A stretch of DNA of 7,272 bases from Robiginitomaculum sp. (GTDB lineage: Bacteria; Pseudomonadota; Alphaproteobacteria; Caulobacterales; Maricaulaceae): NCBI GenBank assembly GCA_016765255.1, contig JAESQI010000226.1, positions 1 to 7,272 on the forward strand, in the 5' to 3' direction. The notes under the pieces are model-generated. The model saw only the letters and a program-made list of their open reading frames with translations. It had not been told where the DNA came from and made no database searches. Below, piece after piece: positions 1 to 6,581 of the stretch (position 1 is its first letter; every line of letters starts with the position of its first letter). A program made the position numbers and the translations under genes.

Positions 1-849
1 ATTGCTCGCCATTTCCCTCATATCAAAAACAACAAAAACCCGCCCCTAGAATTGCTCAACGCCGTAATTGCAGACCAAGCCAATTTGATGGCAATGTGGA
101 TGGGGCTTGGGTTTATTCACGGGGTTATGAACACGGACAATATGCAAATTGCAGGCGAAACCCTCGATTACGGCCCTTGTGCATTTATGGATGATTTCCA
201 CCCGCAAAAAGTGTTTAGCTCAATCGACCACCATGGGCGCTATGCTTGGGGGCAACAACCCCATATGGCGGTGTGGAATCTCACGCAATTGGCACAAAGC
301 CTATCCCCTTTACTGGGCACTGATGAAAGTGAAGCTGCCCTCCTTGCCCAAAAAGCCCTCGCTGGGTTTAACCCTCTTTTTAACCGACACTTTAACCAGT
401 TATTTGCAGTAAAAATGGGGCTCTCGGTAGAACAAGACAGATTTGGTGAATTCATAACATCAACATTTAAAATCATGGCAGAGCAAGAGATAGATTTCAC
501 ACTCTTCTTTCGAAAATTGACACAAGTCGCAAGCAATGAAGAAACAGATGGATTTACAAACCTGTTTCAAGATGTCAGCATTGGCGAAGCCTGGCTTAAG
601 CAATGGCAACAAAATGTGAAACTAAGCGACGCAAAAATATCTAGCATGAAAAAAACCAACCCCATTTATATCCCGCGTAATCACAGAATAGAGCAAGTCA
701 TACAGGCAGGGAGACGTGGAGACTTCGCCCCGTTTGAGCGGTTGATTGAGATTTTAAAAACCCCTTACAAGGCACAAAAGGGACACGAAGAAATGGAAAA
801 TCCGCCAAATTCCGACGAAATTATCACACAAACATTTTGTGGCACATAA
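1..849 (+). CDS. selO: Protein adenylyltransferase SelO (YdiU/UPF0061), C-terminal part; 5' end outside window
   Basis: SelO proteins have a pseudokinase fold that binds ATP in a flipped orientation and transfers AMP to Ser/Thr/Tyr of target proteins, in bacteria linked to redox stress. The reading frame is open from base 1, so the gene enters from the left. The visible 282 residues include the family signature GVMNTDNM, with the presumed catalytic Asp and metal-binding Asn at fragment residues 46-47 (bases 136-141), then LDYGPCAFMD with the metal-binding Asp at residue 56. Next come GRYAWGQQP and the conserved C-terminal block with IPRNHR. The protein ends in FCGT, placing Cys280 third from the C-terminus, where animal SelO has selenocysteine. 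By comparison with E. coli SelO (478 aa), about 200 N-terminal residues are missing. The TTG at 52 is internal. Only two cysteines (60 and 280) occur in this part. No clear terminator follows the stop codon. Family assignment is firm; the cellular targets are unknown. Confidence 0.95.
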   Translation: MARHFPHIKNNKNPPLELLNAVIADQANLMAMWMGLGFIHGVMNTDNMQIAGETLDYGPCAFMDDFHPQKVFSSIDHHGRYAWGQQPHMAVWNLTQLAQSLSPLLGTDESEAALLAQKALAGFNPLFNRHFNQLFAVKMGLSVEQDRFGEFITSTFKIMAEQEIDFTLFFRKLTQVASNEETDGFTNLFQDVSIGEAWLKQWQQNVKLSDAKISSMKKTNPIYIPRNHRIEQVIQAGRRGDFAPFERLIEILKTPYKAQKGHEEMENPPNSDEIITQTFCGT

Positions 850-871
850 AGGCGAGGCACAGGCGGATAAG

Positions 872-888
872 TTTGTAGAATATACAAA
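872..888. repeat. Short inverted repeat TTTGTA-N5-TACAAA
   Basis: Perfect 6-bp arms (872-877 and 883-888) are separated by GAATA. The element lies 23 bases after the selO stop and about 35 bases upstream of the FNR-type box. It is AT-rich and has no following U-tract, so it does not look like an intrinsic terminator. It could be an operator for an unidentified regulator. Arms this short can arise by chance in AT-rich sequence. Confidence 0.35.
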
Positions 889-922
889 TATATTCATGTT
901 TTACAGTCTCCATTTGTGAAAC

Positions 923-936
923 TTGACTTAGATCAA
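923..936 (+). promoter_or_regulatory. FNR/FixK/Anr-type binding site upstream of ccoN
   Basis: The sequence TTGAC-TTAG-ATCAA differs at one base from the FNR/FixK/Anr consensus TTGAT-N4-ATCAA. TTGAC in the left half-site is common in alphaproteobacterial FnrL/FixK sites. It is centred at 929.5, with 118 bases between its end and the ccoN GTG. cbb3 oxidase operons are classically activated by FNR or FixK when oxygen falls, so site and context agree. Class II activation (centre at -41.5) would put transcription start near 971. The better -10-like hexamers lie further downstream, so the promoter geometry is unsettled. Confidence 0.85.
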
Positions 937-943
937 TTTTTGC

Positions 944-957
944 CACATCTTCATGTG
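944..957. repeat. Inverted repeat CACAT-N4-ATGTG beside the FNR box
   Basis: Perfect 5-bp arms (944-948 and 953-957) flank CTTC. The centre is at 950.5, exactly 21 bp (two helical turns) from the FNR-box centre, so a protein bound here would lie on the same DNA face. In a class II promoter it would sit between the FNR site and the -10 region, where RNA polymerase contacts DNA. Its size resembles a dimer operator, but short arms limit confidence and no regulator is identified. Confidence 0.35.
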
Positions 958-1012
958 TAATTCGTAGAAATAAGTGTGAAAAGCATTGTATATTAGTAAG
1001 CCCTAATATAAA
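958..1012 (+). promoter_or_regulatory. Probable ccoN promoter region (-10 candidates only)
   Basis: Three candidate -10 elements can be seen. TAATTC (958-963) is a poor match but lies about 31 bp downstream of the FNR-box centre, the spacing expected for a class II site. TATATT (989-994) and TATAAA (1007-1012) each match TATAAT at 5 of 6 positions but would place the FNR site near -70 or -90. None has a convincing -35 at 17 bp, as expected for an activator-dependent promoter. The start site cannot be fixed from sequence alone. Confidence 0.4.
989..1010. repeat. 8-bp inverted repeat TATATTAG-N6-CTAATATA in the ccoN leader
   Basis: Perfect 8-bp arms (989-996 and 1003-1010) flank TAAGCC. This is the longest dyad in the intergenic region. 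It covers the TATATT hexamer and the start of TATAAA, so it could be an operator overlapping a promoter. If transcription begins near 971 it would instead be a weak, A/U-rich hairpin in the 5' leader. The stem has a single G-C pair and no downstream T-run, so a terminator is unlikely. Confidence 0.45.
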
Positions 1013-1042
1013 ACACGCTCAATAGTTGGTTAGACTGAAAGT

Positions 1043-1048
1043 AGGGAG
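1043..1048 (+). promoter_or_regulatory. Ribosome binding site fixing the ccoN GTG start
   Basis: AGGGAG lies six bases before the GTG at 1055. The in-frame upstream stop TAG at 1031-1033 leaves no ATG in between, so this site decides the start at GTG. Confidence 0.8.
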
Positions 1049-1054
1049 AGCTTT

Positions 1055-2752
1055 GTGTCAGAGAATAGCACCACAAAAAGCATCGTTAATAATTACGGGA
1101 TATTCCCGATTATTCTAATAACCCTCATAGGCTTTGTTTGGGCCGTTCTTGCTGCGGCGCGAGGCGATGATCCAGTGATCGCTCCCCATGCCTATATGTT
1201 TATGTTCGCCTTTGCGCTGGCTATTTTTGCATTGGTTTACGGCCTGACAACCAATAAATTTGTCAATAATCCTTATGAGTATGATGACAGCGTTATTCGG
1301 GCAGGCATCATTGCCACTATATTTTGGGGCATAGCTGGTATGTTGGTTGGCGTGATTATTGCGTCGCAACTGGCATTTCCTAAATTCCTATATTTCGAAA
1401 ATCTACCGTGGACAAATTTTGGCCGCATGCGTCCACTACATACTTCGGGCGTAATTTTTGGCTTTTGTGGCAACGCCCTGATTGCCACCTCGTTTTATAT
1501 TGTCCAGCGCACATGCCGCACACGACTAGCGGGTGGGCTTTGGCCGTGGTTTGTGTTTTGGGGTTACAATCTGTTTTTGGTAATTGCTGGCACTGGTTAC
1601 CTTATGGGCATTACCGAATCTCGGGAATATGCTGAACCTGAATGGTATGCCGATATCTGGCTAACCATTGTCTGGGTGACCTATCTCATGGTATTTATGA
1701 TGACTTTGGTCAAGCGCAAGGAAAGGCATATTTATGTCGCCAACTGGTTCTTGCTATCCTTTATTGTCACCATCGCCATGTTGCACTTGGTCAATAATTT
1801 ATCTATGCCCGTTAGTTTTTTAGGGGCCAAAAGTTATTCCGCCTTTAGCGGTGTCCAAGATGCCATGACCCAGTGGTGGTACGGCCATAACGCAGTTGGG
1901 TTTTTCCTCACGACTGGGTTTTTAGGCATGATGTATTACTTTATTCCAAAACGAGCTGAACGTCCCATTTGGTCATATAAACTCTCCATAGTACATTTCT
2001 GGACGGTTATCTTTATCTATATCTGGGCAGGCCCGCATCATCTGCATTTCACGGCCCTACCACAATGGACACAGACTATGGGCATGGTGTTCTCAATTAT
2101 GCTGTGGATGCCGAGTTGGGGCGGTATGATTAACGGCCTGATGACCATATCGGGTGCTTGGGATAAGTTCCGCACAGATCCAGTCTTACGAATACTCGTT
2201 ATCTCTGTTGCCTTTTACGGCATGGCGACTTTCGAAGGACCACTCATGGCGATACGCTACGTAAATGCATTGTCCCATTATACGGACTGGACGATTGGGC
2301 ACGTTCACGCTGGGGCCTTAGGCTGGAACGGCATGATCACCTTTGGCGCCATTTATTGCATGGTGCCGTGGCTGTGGAAGAAAAAAGAGATGTATTCCAT
2401 GCGTCTGGTCGAGTGGCATTTCTGGCTCGCCCTCATTGGGATTTCATTTTATATAGCGGCCATGTGGATTTCAGGCATTATGCAAGGCGTCATGTGGCGT
2501 ACATATAATGATCTCGGATTTTTAGAATATTCCTTCATTGAAACCGTGATGGCCATGAAACCGTTTTATATGATTAGAGCTTTAGGTGGCTTCCTGTATC
2601 TGTGCGGTATGCTCGTCCTAACTTGGAATGTCTATATGACCATTAAAGGCAAGGGTGAGGCTTTATCACTCAACGAAGACGAGCCCTTTGCTCGCAAACC
2701 TGACCCTGCAACGGGACTAGCGCTCGCACCAACTCTAGTGGCGGGAGAATAA
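1055..2752 (+). CDS. ccoN: cbb3-type cytochrome c oxidase subunit I (CcoN/FixN)
   Basis: Catalytic subunit of the cytoplasmic-membrane cbb3 oxidase; it reduces O2 to water at a haem b3-CuB centre and conserves energy by moving protons. All expected ligands are visible in the 565-residue product: His129 (low-spin haem b), His278 in WWYGHNAVGF plus His328 and His329 in AGPHH (CuB), Tyr322 six residues before the HH pair (the residue crosslinked to the CuB His in this family), His416 (haem b3) and His418 (low-spin haem b) in GHVHAG. Glu394 in FEGPLMA matches the conserved Glu near haem b3. About 14 membrane segments are expected: the 12-helix core and two extra N-terminal ones (about 14-34 and 44-65), giving roughly 70 more N-terminal residues than the P. 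stutzeri protein; longer N-termini are usual in alphaproteobacteria. It starts with GTG after a good ribosome site. ccoO follows after one base. Expression is probably FNR/FixK-dependent. Confidence 0.98.
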   Translation: MSENSTTKSIVNNYGIFPIILITLIGFVWAVLAAARGDDPVIAPHAYMFMFAFALAIFALVYGLTTNKFVNNPYEYDDSVIRAGIIATIFWGIAGMLVGVIIASQLAFPKFLYFENLPWTNFGRMRPLHTSGVIFGFCGNALIATSFYIVQRTCRTRLAGGLWPWFVFWGYNLFLVIAGTGYLMGITESREYAEPEWYADIWLTIVWVTYLMVFMMTLVKRKERHIYVANWFLLSFIVTIAMLHLVNNLSMPVSFLGAKSYSAFSGVQDAMTQWWYGHNAVGFFLTTGFLGMMYYFIPKRAERPIWSYKLSIVHFWTVIFIYIWAGPHHLHFTALPQWTQTMGMVFSIMLWMPSWGGMINGLMTISGAWDKFRTDPVLRILVISVAFYGMATFEGPLMAIRYVNALSHYTDWTIGHVHAGALGWNGMITFGAIYCMVPWLWKKKEMYSMRLVEWHFWLALIGISFYIAAMWISGIMQGVMWRTYNDLGFLEYSFIETVMAMKPFYMIRALGGFLYLCGMLVLTWNVYMTIKGKGEALSLNEDEPFARKPDPATGLALAPTLVAGE

Positions 2753-2753
2753 T

Positions 2754-3488
2754 ATGTCCAAGCTTCACGACTTTATGGAGAAACGCTCCTTCGCGTTATT
2801 GTTTGGTATTCTCGCCGTCGTATCCGTTGGCGGCTTGGTCGAAATCGCGCCTTTGTTTTTTATTGATAGTACCATCGAAGAAGTTGACGGCATGCGCCCC
2901 TACTCCCCCCTGGAGTTAGCGGGGCGTGATGTCTATGTGCGTGAGGGCTGTTATCTGTGCCATTCACAAATGGTACGGCCCTTGCGCGACGAAATAGAGC
3001 GCTATGGCCATTATTCACTGGCAGCCGAAAGCATGTATGATCACCCTTTTCAGTGGGGGTCAAAACGAACAGGCCCAGATATTGCGAGGCTTGGCGGAAA
3101 ATATTCGGATGAATGGCATGTACTCCACCTCAGTGACCCCCGCGCCGTTGTGCCTGAGAGTGTTATGCCGCCCTATAAATTTCTGTTAAAGAATAAAATC
3201 AATGCAGAACGTTACACAAAACACCTGATCGCGAATAGACGGGTCGGCGTTCCCTATACGGACGAGATGATAAAAATGGCCGCCTCTGATATGAAAACAC
3301 AGATTAACCCAGACGCAGATGATTTTGACGGGTTCATGGCCAGATATCCAAAAGCGGTTGTGCGTAATTTTGACGGCAATGCTGATGATATCACAGAAAT
3401 GGATGCCCTTGTTGCTTATTTGCAAATGCTGGGCACACTGATTGATTTTAATGAGTATGAAGCCACAAAAGGCGAGAATGAGAGATAG
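2754..3488 (+). CDS. ccoO: cbb3-type cytochrome c oxidase subunit II, monohaem cytochrome c (CcoO/FixO)
   Basis: Membrane-anchored c-type cytochrome that carries electrons from CcoP to the CcoN haems. The 244-residue product has a short cytoplasmic N-terminus, one membrane anchor at about residues 13-37, then a periplasmic domain. The haem-binding motif CYLCH is at 66-70 and the probable axial Met is Met138 in ESVMPPY. The stretches RYGHYS and DHPFQWGSKRTGPD are diagnostic for CcoO. The ATG lies one base after the ccoN stop, and its ribosome site (GGGAG, 2743-2747) is inside the ccoN end, so translation is probably coupled. Length is normal for the family and nothing appears damaged. Confidence 0.98.
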   Translation: MSKLHDFMEKRSFALLFGILAVVSVGGLVEIAPLFFIDSTIEEVDGMRPYSPLELAGRDVYVREGCYLCHSQMVRPLRDEIERYGHYSLAAESMYDHPFQWGSKRTGPDIARLGGKYSDEWHVLHLSDPRAVVPESVMPPYKFLLKNKINAERYTKHLIANRRVGVPYTDEMIKMAASDMKTQINPDADDFDGFMARYPKAVVRNFDGNADDITEMDALVAYLQMLGTLIDFNEYEATKGENER

Positions 3489-3490
3489 AT

Positions 3491-3694
3491 ATGAGCTATG
3501 ACCAGATTGCACATATTGTAAAGCTCGGCGGAACCGTGTTTTTCTTTACCTTTTTTTTGTTGGTATTGGTCTATGTATTTTGGCCCAAGAACAAAGCCAA
3601 GTTCAAGCAGGCGGCTTCTATGCCAATTGCCGATGAAAGCCTTATTCCTGATACACAAACCCAAAAGACGCAGAGCATGGAGGCAAAGCCGTGA
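3491..3694 (+). CDS. ccoQ: cbb3-type oxidase small subunit CcoQ/FixQ
   Basis: Small single-span membrane protein of the cbb3 complex; in studied species it stabilises the oxidase, especially its CcoP association, and is not catalytic. The 67-residue product has one membrane helix at about residues 13-31 (rich in Phe, Leu and Val) followed by FWPKNKAKFKQAASMPI, the FixQ-type sequence after the helix. The cytoplasmic tail (about 48-67) is polar and low in complexity, somewhat longer than in the shortest CcoQ proteins. The gene starts two bases after the ccoO stop with only a weak purine-rich ribosome site, and its stop overlaps the ccoP GTG by four bases (GTGA). Eight consecutive T residues (3551-3558) lie in the helix-coding part. 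Confidence 0.92.
   Translation: MSYDQIAHIVKLGGTVFFFTFFLLVLVYVFWPKNKAKFKQAASMPIADESLIPDTQTQKTQSMEAKP
3679..3683 (+). promoter_or_regulatory. Ribosome binding site fixing the ccoP GTG start
   Basis: GGAGG inside the end of ccoQ lies seven bases before the GTG at 3691. It supports this GTG, which overlaps the ccoQ stop as GTGA, as the true start of ccoP. Confidence 0.85.
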
Positions 3695-4569
3695 GTGCTG
3701 ATAATGAAGAACACGGAAAATTCATAGACGAACATTCTGGCGAGGAAAGTACGGGCCATGAATGGGACGGAATTGCCGAGCTCAATACACCGATGCCCCG
3801 CTGGTGGCTCGGCATTATGTACGCAAGTATAATCTGGTCTATTATTTATGTGATTTTAATGCCTGGGATTCCACTGCTCAATGGGTATACCAAAGGTACG
3901 CTCGGGTTTTCCGACCGGGCCCGTGTCACCAAAGCCGTAGAGAAAATGCATGCTGAACGATCCGTATTTTCACAAAAACTCATCGGCGCAAATCTAGAAA
4001 CCATTCAATCTGATCCCGACCTGCTCCGCTTTGCTATGGCACAAGGCAAATCCTTATTTGGAGACAATTGCGAAACCTGTCACGGGGCTAGCGGACGCGG
4101 ATTTCCGGGCTATCCCAATCTCAATGACGATATTTGGCTCTGGGGCGGTTCCTACGCCGATATTCGCCAAACCATCAATTACGGCATTCGCGCCGACCAT
4201 GACGATACAAGGCTTTCGCTCATGGCAGCTTATGGACGTGACGAAATTTTTTCGCGCACTGAAATCGGAGCCCTGACAGATTATGTGATAAACTTATCTA
4301 CCCCTTCAGATAAACCCAACACACTTGGCACAACTTTGTTTGCAGAAAATTGTACGTCTTGTCACGGCGATCTTGGCAAAGGCACACGAGAAAACGGTGC
4401 GCCTGACCTCACCGATCAGGATTGGCTTTATGGGGGACGCCGCGAAACCATTCAGGCGACCATCTTTAATGGTAGAAAAGGCCTCATGCCCAATTGGAAT
4501 GAACGCCTAAGCCAAGACCAGATTGCAGCCCTTTCCGTATATGTCCATTCTCTTGGTGGCGGCGAATAA
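3691..4569 (+). CDS. ccoP: cbb3-type cytochrome c oxidase subunit III, dihaem cytochrome c (CcoP/FixP)
   Basis: Dihaem cytochrome c that accepts electrons from soluble or membrane cytochrome c and passes them to CcoO. The 292-residue product has an acidic, His-containing N-terminus with GHEWDGIAELN, typical of FixP. A membrane anchor follows at about residues 37-58 (after PMPRWW), then two cytochrome c domains. Haem motifs are CETCH (127-131) and CTSCH (221-225); probable axial methionines are Met178 in SLMAAYG and Met266 in LMPNW. Each domain repeats the pattern haem motif, G.G, P.L, then W.(W/Y)GG, as expected from an internal duplication. It begins with GTG overlapping the ccoQ stop, behind a strong GGAGG. 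Length is usual for the family and all haem ligands are intact. Confidence 0.98.
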   Translation: MSADNEEHGKFIDEHSGEESTGHEWDGIAELNTPMPRWWLGIMYASIIWSIIYVILMPGIPLLNGYTKGTLGFSDRARVTKAVEKMHAERSVFSQKLIGANLETIQSDPDLLRFAMAQGKSLFGDNCETCHGASGRGFPGYPNLNDDIWLWGGSYADIRQTINYGIRADHDDTRLSLMAAYGRDEIFSRTEIGALTDYVINLSTPSDKPNTLGTTLFAENCTSCHGDLGKGTRENGAPDLTDQDWLYGGRRETIQATIFNGRKGLMPNWNERLSQDQIAALSVYVHSLGGGE

Positions 4570-4583
4570 AGGTTGGAGGCAGA

Positions 4584-6071
4584 ATGCCTGAACTAAAAAT
4601 ACGAAAAAACGTTGCCAATGGGGTAGAACGCTCACGCGCCAAGGCCGTGACCCCGTCTACCTCTCAAAGTCTGTATGCAAAGCGGACACAAGTCTATCCG
4701 AAACGGGTCAACGGCACATTTCGAAAACTAAAATGGTTCATCTTAATTGTCTTGCTGGGGATTTATTATATAACGCCGTGGATACGCTGGGACAGGGGGC
4801 CGTTGGCACCCAACCAAGCCGTTCTCATAGATTTTGAAAACGCACGGTTTTACTTTTTCTTTATCGAAATCTGGCCTCAAGAAATTTATTATCTCACAGG
4901 GCTTCTCATTTTGGCCGCCCTTGGATTATTTCTAGCCACCGCCCTGTTTGGGCGCGTCTGGTGTGGGTATGCTTGCCCGCAAACCATCTGGACGGATTTA
5001 TTTATGGCTGTAGAGCGGTTTTTTGAAGGTGATCGCAATGCCCGCATCCGCCTTGACAAAGCCAAGTGGAGCGCTTCAAAGGTTGCCAAGAAAACCGCGA
5101 AACACGCCGTCTGGATTTATATCTCCATGCTAACGGGCGGTGCGTGGATCCTCTATTTCCACGACGCGCCGACCATTGCCCGTGACCTTCTTTTAGGCCA
5201 CGCACCCCTAACTGCCTATACGTTCCTCGCCATCATGACATTTGTCACCTACGCGCTGGCTGGATTTATGCGCGAGCAGGTCTGTACATTTATGTGCCCA
5301 TGGCCACGTATTCAGGCGGCTATGATTGATGATGAGGCTTTAAATGTTGTCTACCGCCATGACCGAGGTGAACCAAGGGGCGCTCACAAAAAGGGTGAAG
5401 CTTGGGATGGGCGCGGGGACTGTATTGGGTGTCGGCAATGTATCGCCGTATGTCCGACGGGCATTGTTATCAGAGACGGGGCCCAACCCGAATGCATTGG
5501 CTGCGCGCTTTGCATAGATGCGTGCGACGAAATCATGGTCAAAATCGGACGCCCAAAAGGCCTGATTTATTACGATACGGACGCCAATATTGAAAGGCGT
5601 CTGCGCGGCGAAAAAGATGAATACAATCTCTTTCGTCCGCGAATACTCATTTATTCTGCTGTATTTTTAGCAGTCGGCGCCGTGATGCTCTATAGCCTAC
5701 TGAACCGTAGTGAGCTTGATATGAATGTGCTGCGGGATCGTATTCCTAATTTTGTACGACTTTCAGACGGGTCAATCCGCAACGGGTATACTGTAAAAAT
5801 TCTCAACAAGGCGACCCATGAGCGCGAGTTGACTCTTGAGGCGGTCGGTCTCGACGGGGTGAAAATCTCGGTTGTTGGTCTCAAGAAAACAGATGGTTCT
5901 TATACGCTTTATGCGCCAGCCGATCAAGTATTGGACTATAAAGCCTATCTTGCCATTACAGATGTGTCGAAAATGCCAGACAGTAAAGTGTTTTTCTTGC
6001 GCATAACCGACACGAAAACTGGAGAGGTCACACAAACAGAAACTATGTTTATTACTGGGAAAAGAAAATAA
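4584..6071 (+). CDS. ccoG: Cytochrome oxidase accessory protein CcoG/FixG (membrane 4Fe-4S protein)
   Basis: Polytopic Fe-S protein needed for cbb3 assembly; work on family members supports reduction of Cu(II) to Cu(I) for insertion into CcoN. The 495-residue product has membrane segments at about 50-66, 100-122, 174-192, 210-228 and 354-373. Conserved cysteine motifs outside the ferredoxin part are CGYACPQ (Cys127, Cys131) and CTFMCPW (Cys234, Cys238). A two-cluster ferredoxin domain follows: CIGCRQCIAVC (280-290) and CIGCALCIDAC (304-314); the second lacks the usual final Pro, as is common in CcoG. The C-terminal ~115 residues form the FixG immunoglobulin-like domain, expected in the periplasm. 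The ATG is 14 bases after ccoP, with GGAGG at 4575-4579 and only four bases of spacing, which is short but workable. The stop abuts the ccoH ATG directly. Confidence 0.97.
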   Translation: MPELKIRKNVANGVERSRAKAVTPSTSQSLYAKRTQVYPKRVNGTFRKLKWFILIVLLGIYYITPWIRWDRGPLAPNQAVLIDFENARFYFFFIEIWPQEIYYLTGLLILAALGLFLATALFGRVWCGYACPQTIWTDLFMAVERFFEGDRNARIRLDKAKWSASKVAKKTAKHAVWIYISMLTGGAWILYFHDAPTIARDLLLGHAPLTAYTFLAIMTFVTYALAGFMREQVCTFMCPWPRIQAAMIDDEALNVVYRHDRGEPRGAHKKGEAWDGRGDCIGCRQCIAVCPTGIVIRDGAQPECIGCALCIDACDEIMVKIGRPKGLIYYDTDANIERRLRGEKDEYNLFRPRILIYSAVFLAVGAVMLYSLLNRSELDMNVLRDRIPNFVRLSDGSIRNGYTVKILNKATHERELTLEAVGLDGVKISVVGLKKTDGSYTLYAPADQVLDYKAYLAITDVSKMPDSKVFFLRITDTKTGEVTQTETMFITGKRK

Positions 6072-6581
6072 ATGGCAGGCCAAGCAAACCATAAAACAGG
6101 GCGTCCATTTACGGGACGGCATATGCTGATCCTTATGGTCAGTTTTTTTGGGGTGATCGTCGCCGTCAATGTTTTCATGATGTATAAGGCCGTCACCACA
6201 TTTCGCGGGGAAGATGTAAAACAATCCTACCGCCAAGGTCTTGATTATAACAAAACACTCAGTAAACGTGCGAAGCAAATGGCCCGTGGATGGTCAGCCA
6301 ATATCAATATCAATGGCCATATTTTATCCTTACGTCTTCAAGATGAAAACGGTCTGCCTGTGCGAGGCTTGAAAGTTGAAGGCGTTTTGAAACATCCCGT
6401 AGAAACCGATTTGGATACCTTATTATTGTTTGAATTTAACACAAATACTGATCATTATGTGGCGACACTTCCTATGGGGGTGGAGGGTAAAAGATGGGTG
6501 CAAACGTGGGCCAATTATGCTAATGTACAGAAGGGCGCAGACGCCCTATTTGAGACCAAAAACGAGATATGGCTGAACTAA
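6072..6581 (+). CDS. ccoH: cbb3 oxidase assembly protein CcoH/FixH
   Basis: Small single-span membrane protein required for stable assembly of cbb3 oxidase; in studied species it associates with the CcoN-containing complex. The 169-residue product has a short basic N-terminus, one membrane helix at about 17-38 (FFGVIVAVN is typical FixH sequence), then TFRGEDVKQSYRQGLDYNK, matching the conserved family block after the helix. The rest is a beta-rich periplasmic domain with DENGLPVRGLKVEG and a conserved W near the end. The ATG immediately follows the ccoG stop with no gap and only a weak GGGAAAAG-like ribosome site, so it probably relies on translation of ccoG. Its last 13 bases overlap the start of ccoI. 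Confidence 0.93.
   Translation: MAGQANHKTGRPFTGRHMLILMVSFFGVIVAVNVFMMYKAVTTFRGEDVKQSYRQGLDYNKTLSKRAKQMARGWSANININGHILSLRLQDENGLPVRGLKVEGVLKHPVETDLDTLLLFEFNTNTDHYVATLPMGVEGKRWVQTWANYANVQKGADALFETKNEIWLN

Noticed and set aside
52..54. TTG as the start codon of the first gene
   Set aside because: The frame is open to base 1 and the upstream codons encode RHFPHI, which fits internal SelO sequence, so this TTG is internal.
240..536. 98-residue open frame on the - strand within selO
   Set aside because: Fully antisense to SelO coding sequence, with composition typical of a shadow frame.
850..890. Intrinsic terminator for selO
   Set aside because: The only dyad here is AT-rich and has no T-run after it; no GC-rich hairpin was seen.
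896..919. Seven-codon open frame (MFYSLHL) upstream of ccoN as a leader peptide
   Set aside because: It has no ribosome site and lies upstream of the FNR-type box and the probable transcription start, so it is unlikely to be translated with ccoN.
3186..3512. 108-residue open frame on the - strand
   Set aside because: It lies opposite the conserved 3' part of ccoO and the start of ccoQ; treated as a shadow frame.
5772..6278. 168-residue open frame on the - strand
   Set aside because: It is antisense to well-supported ccoG and ccoH, crosses their junction, and its product shows no recognisable domain.
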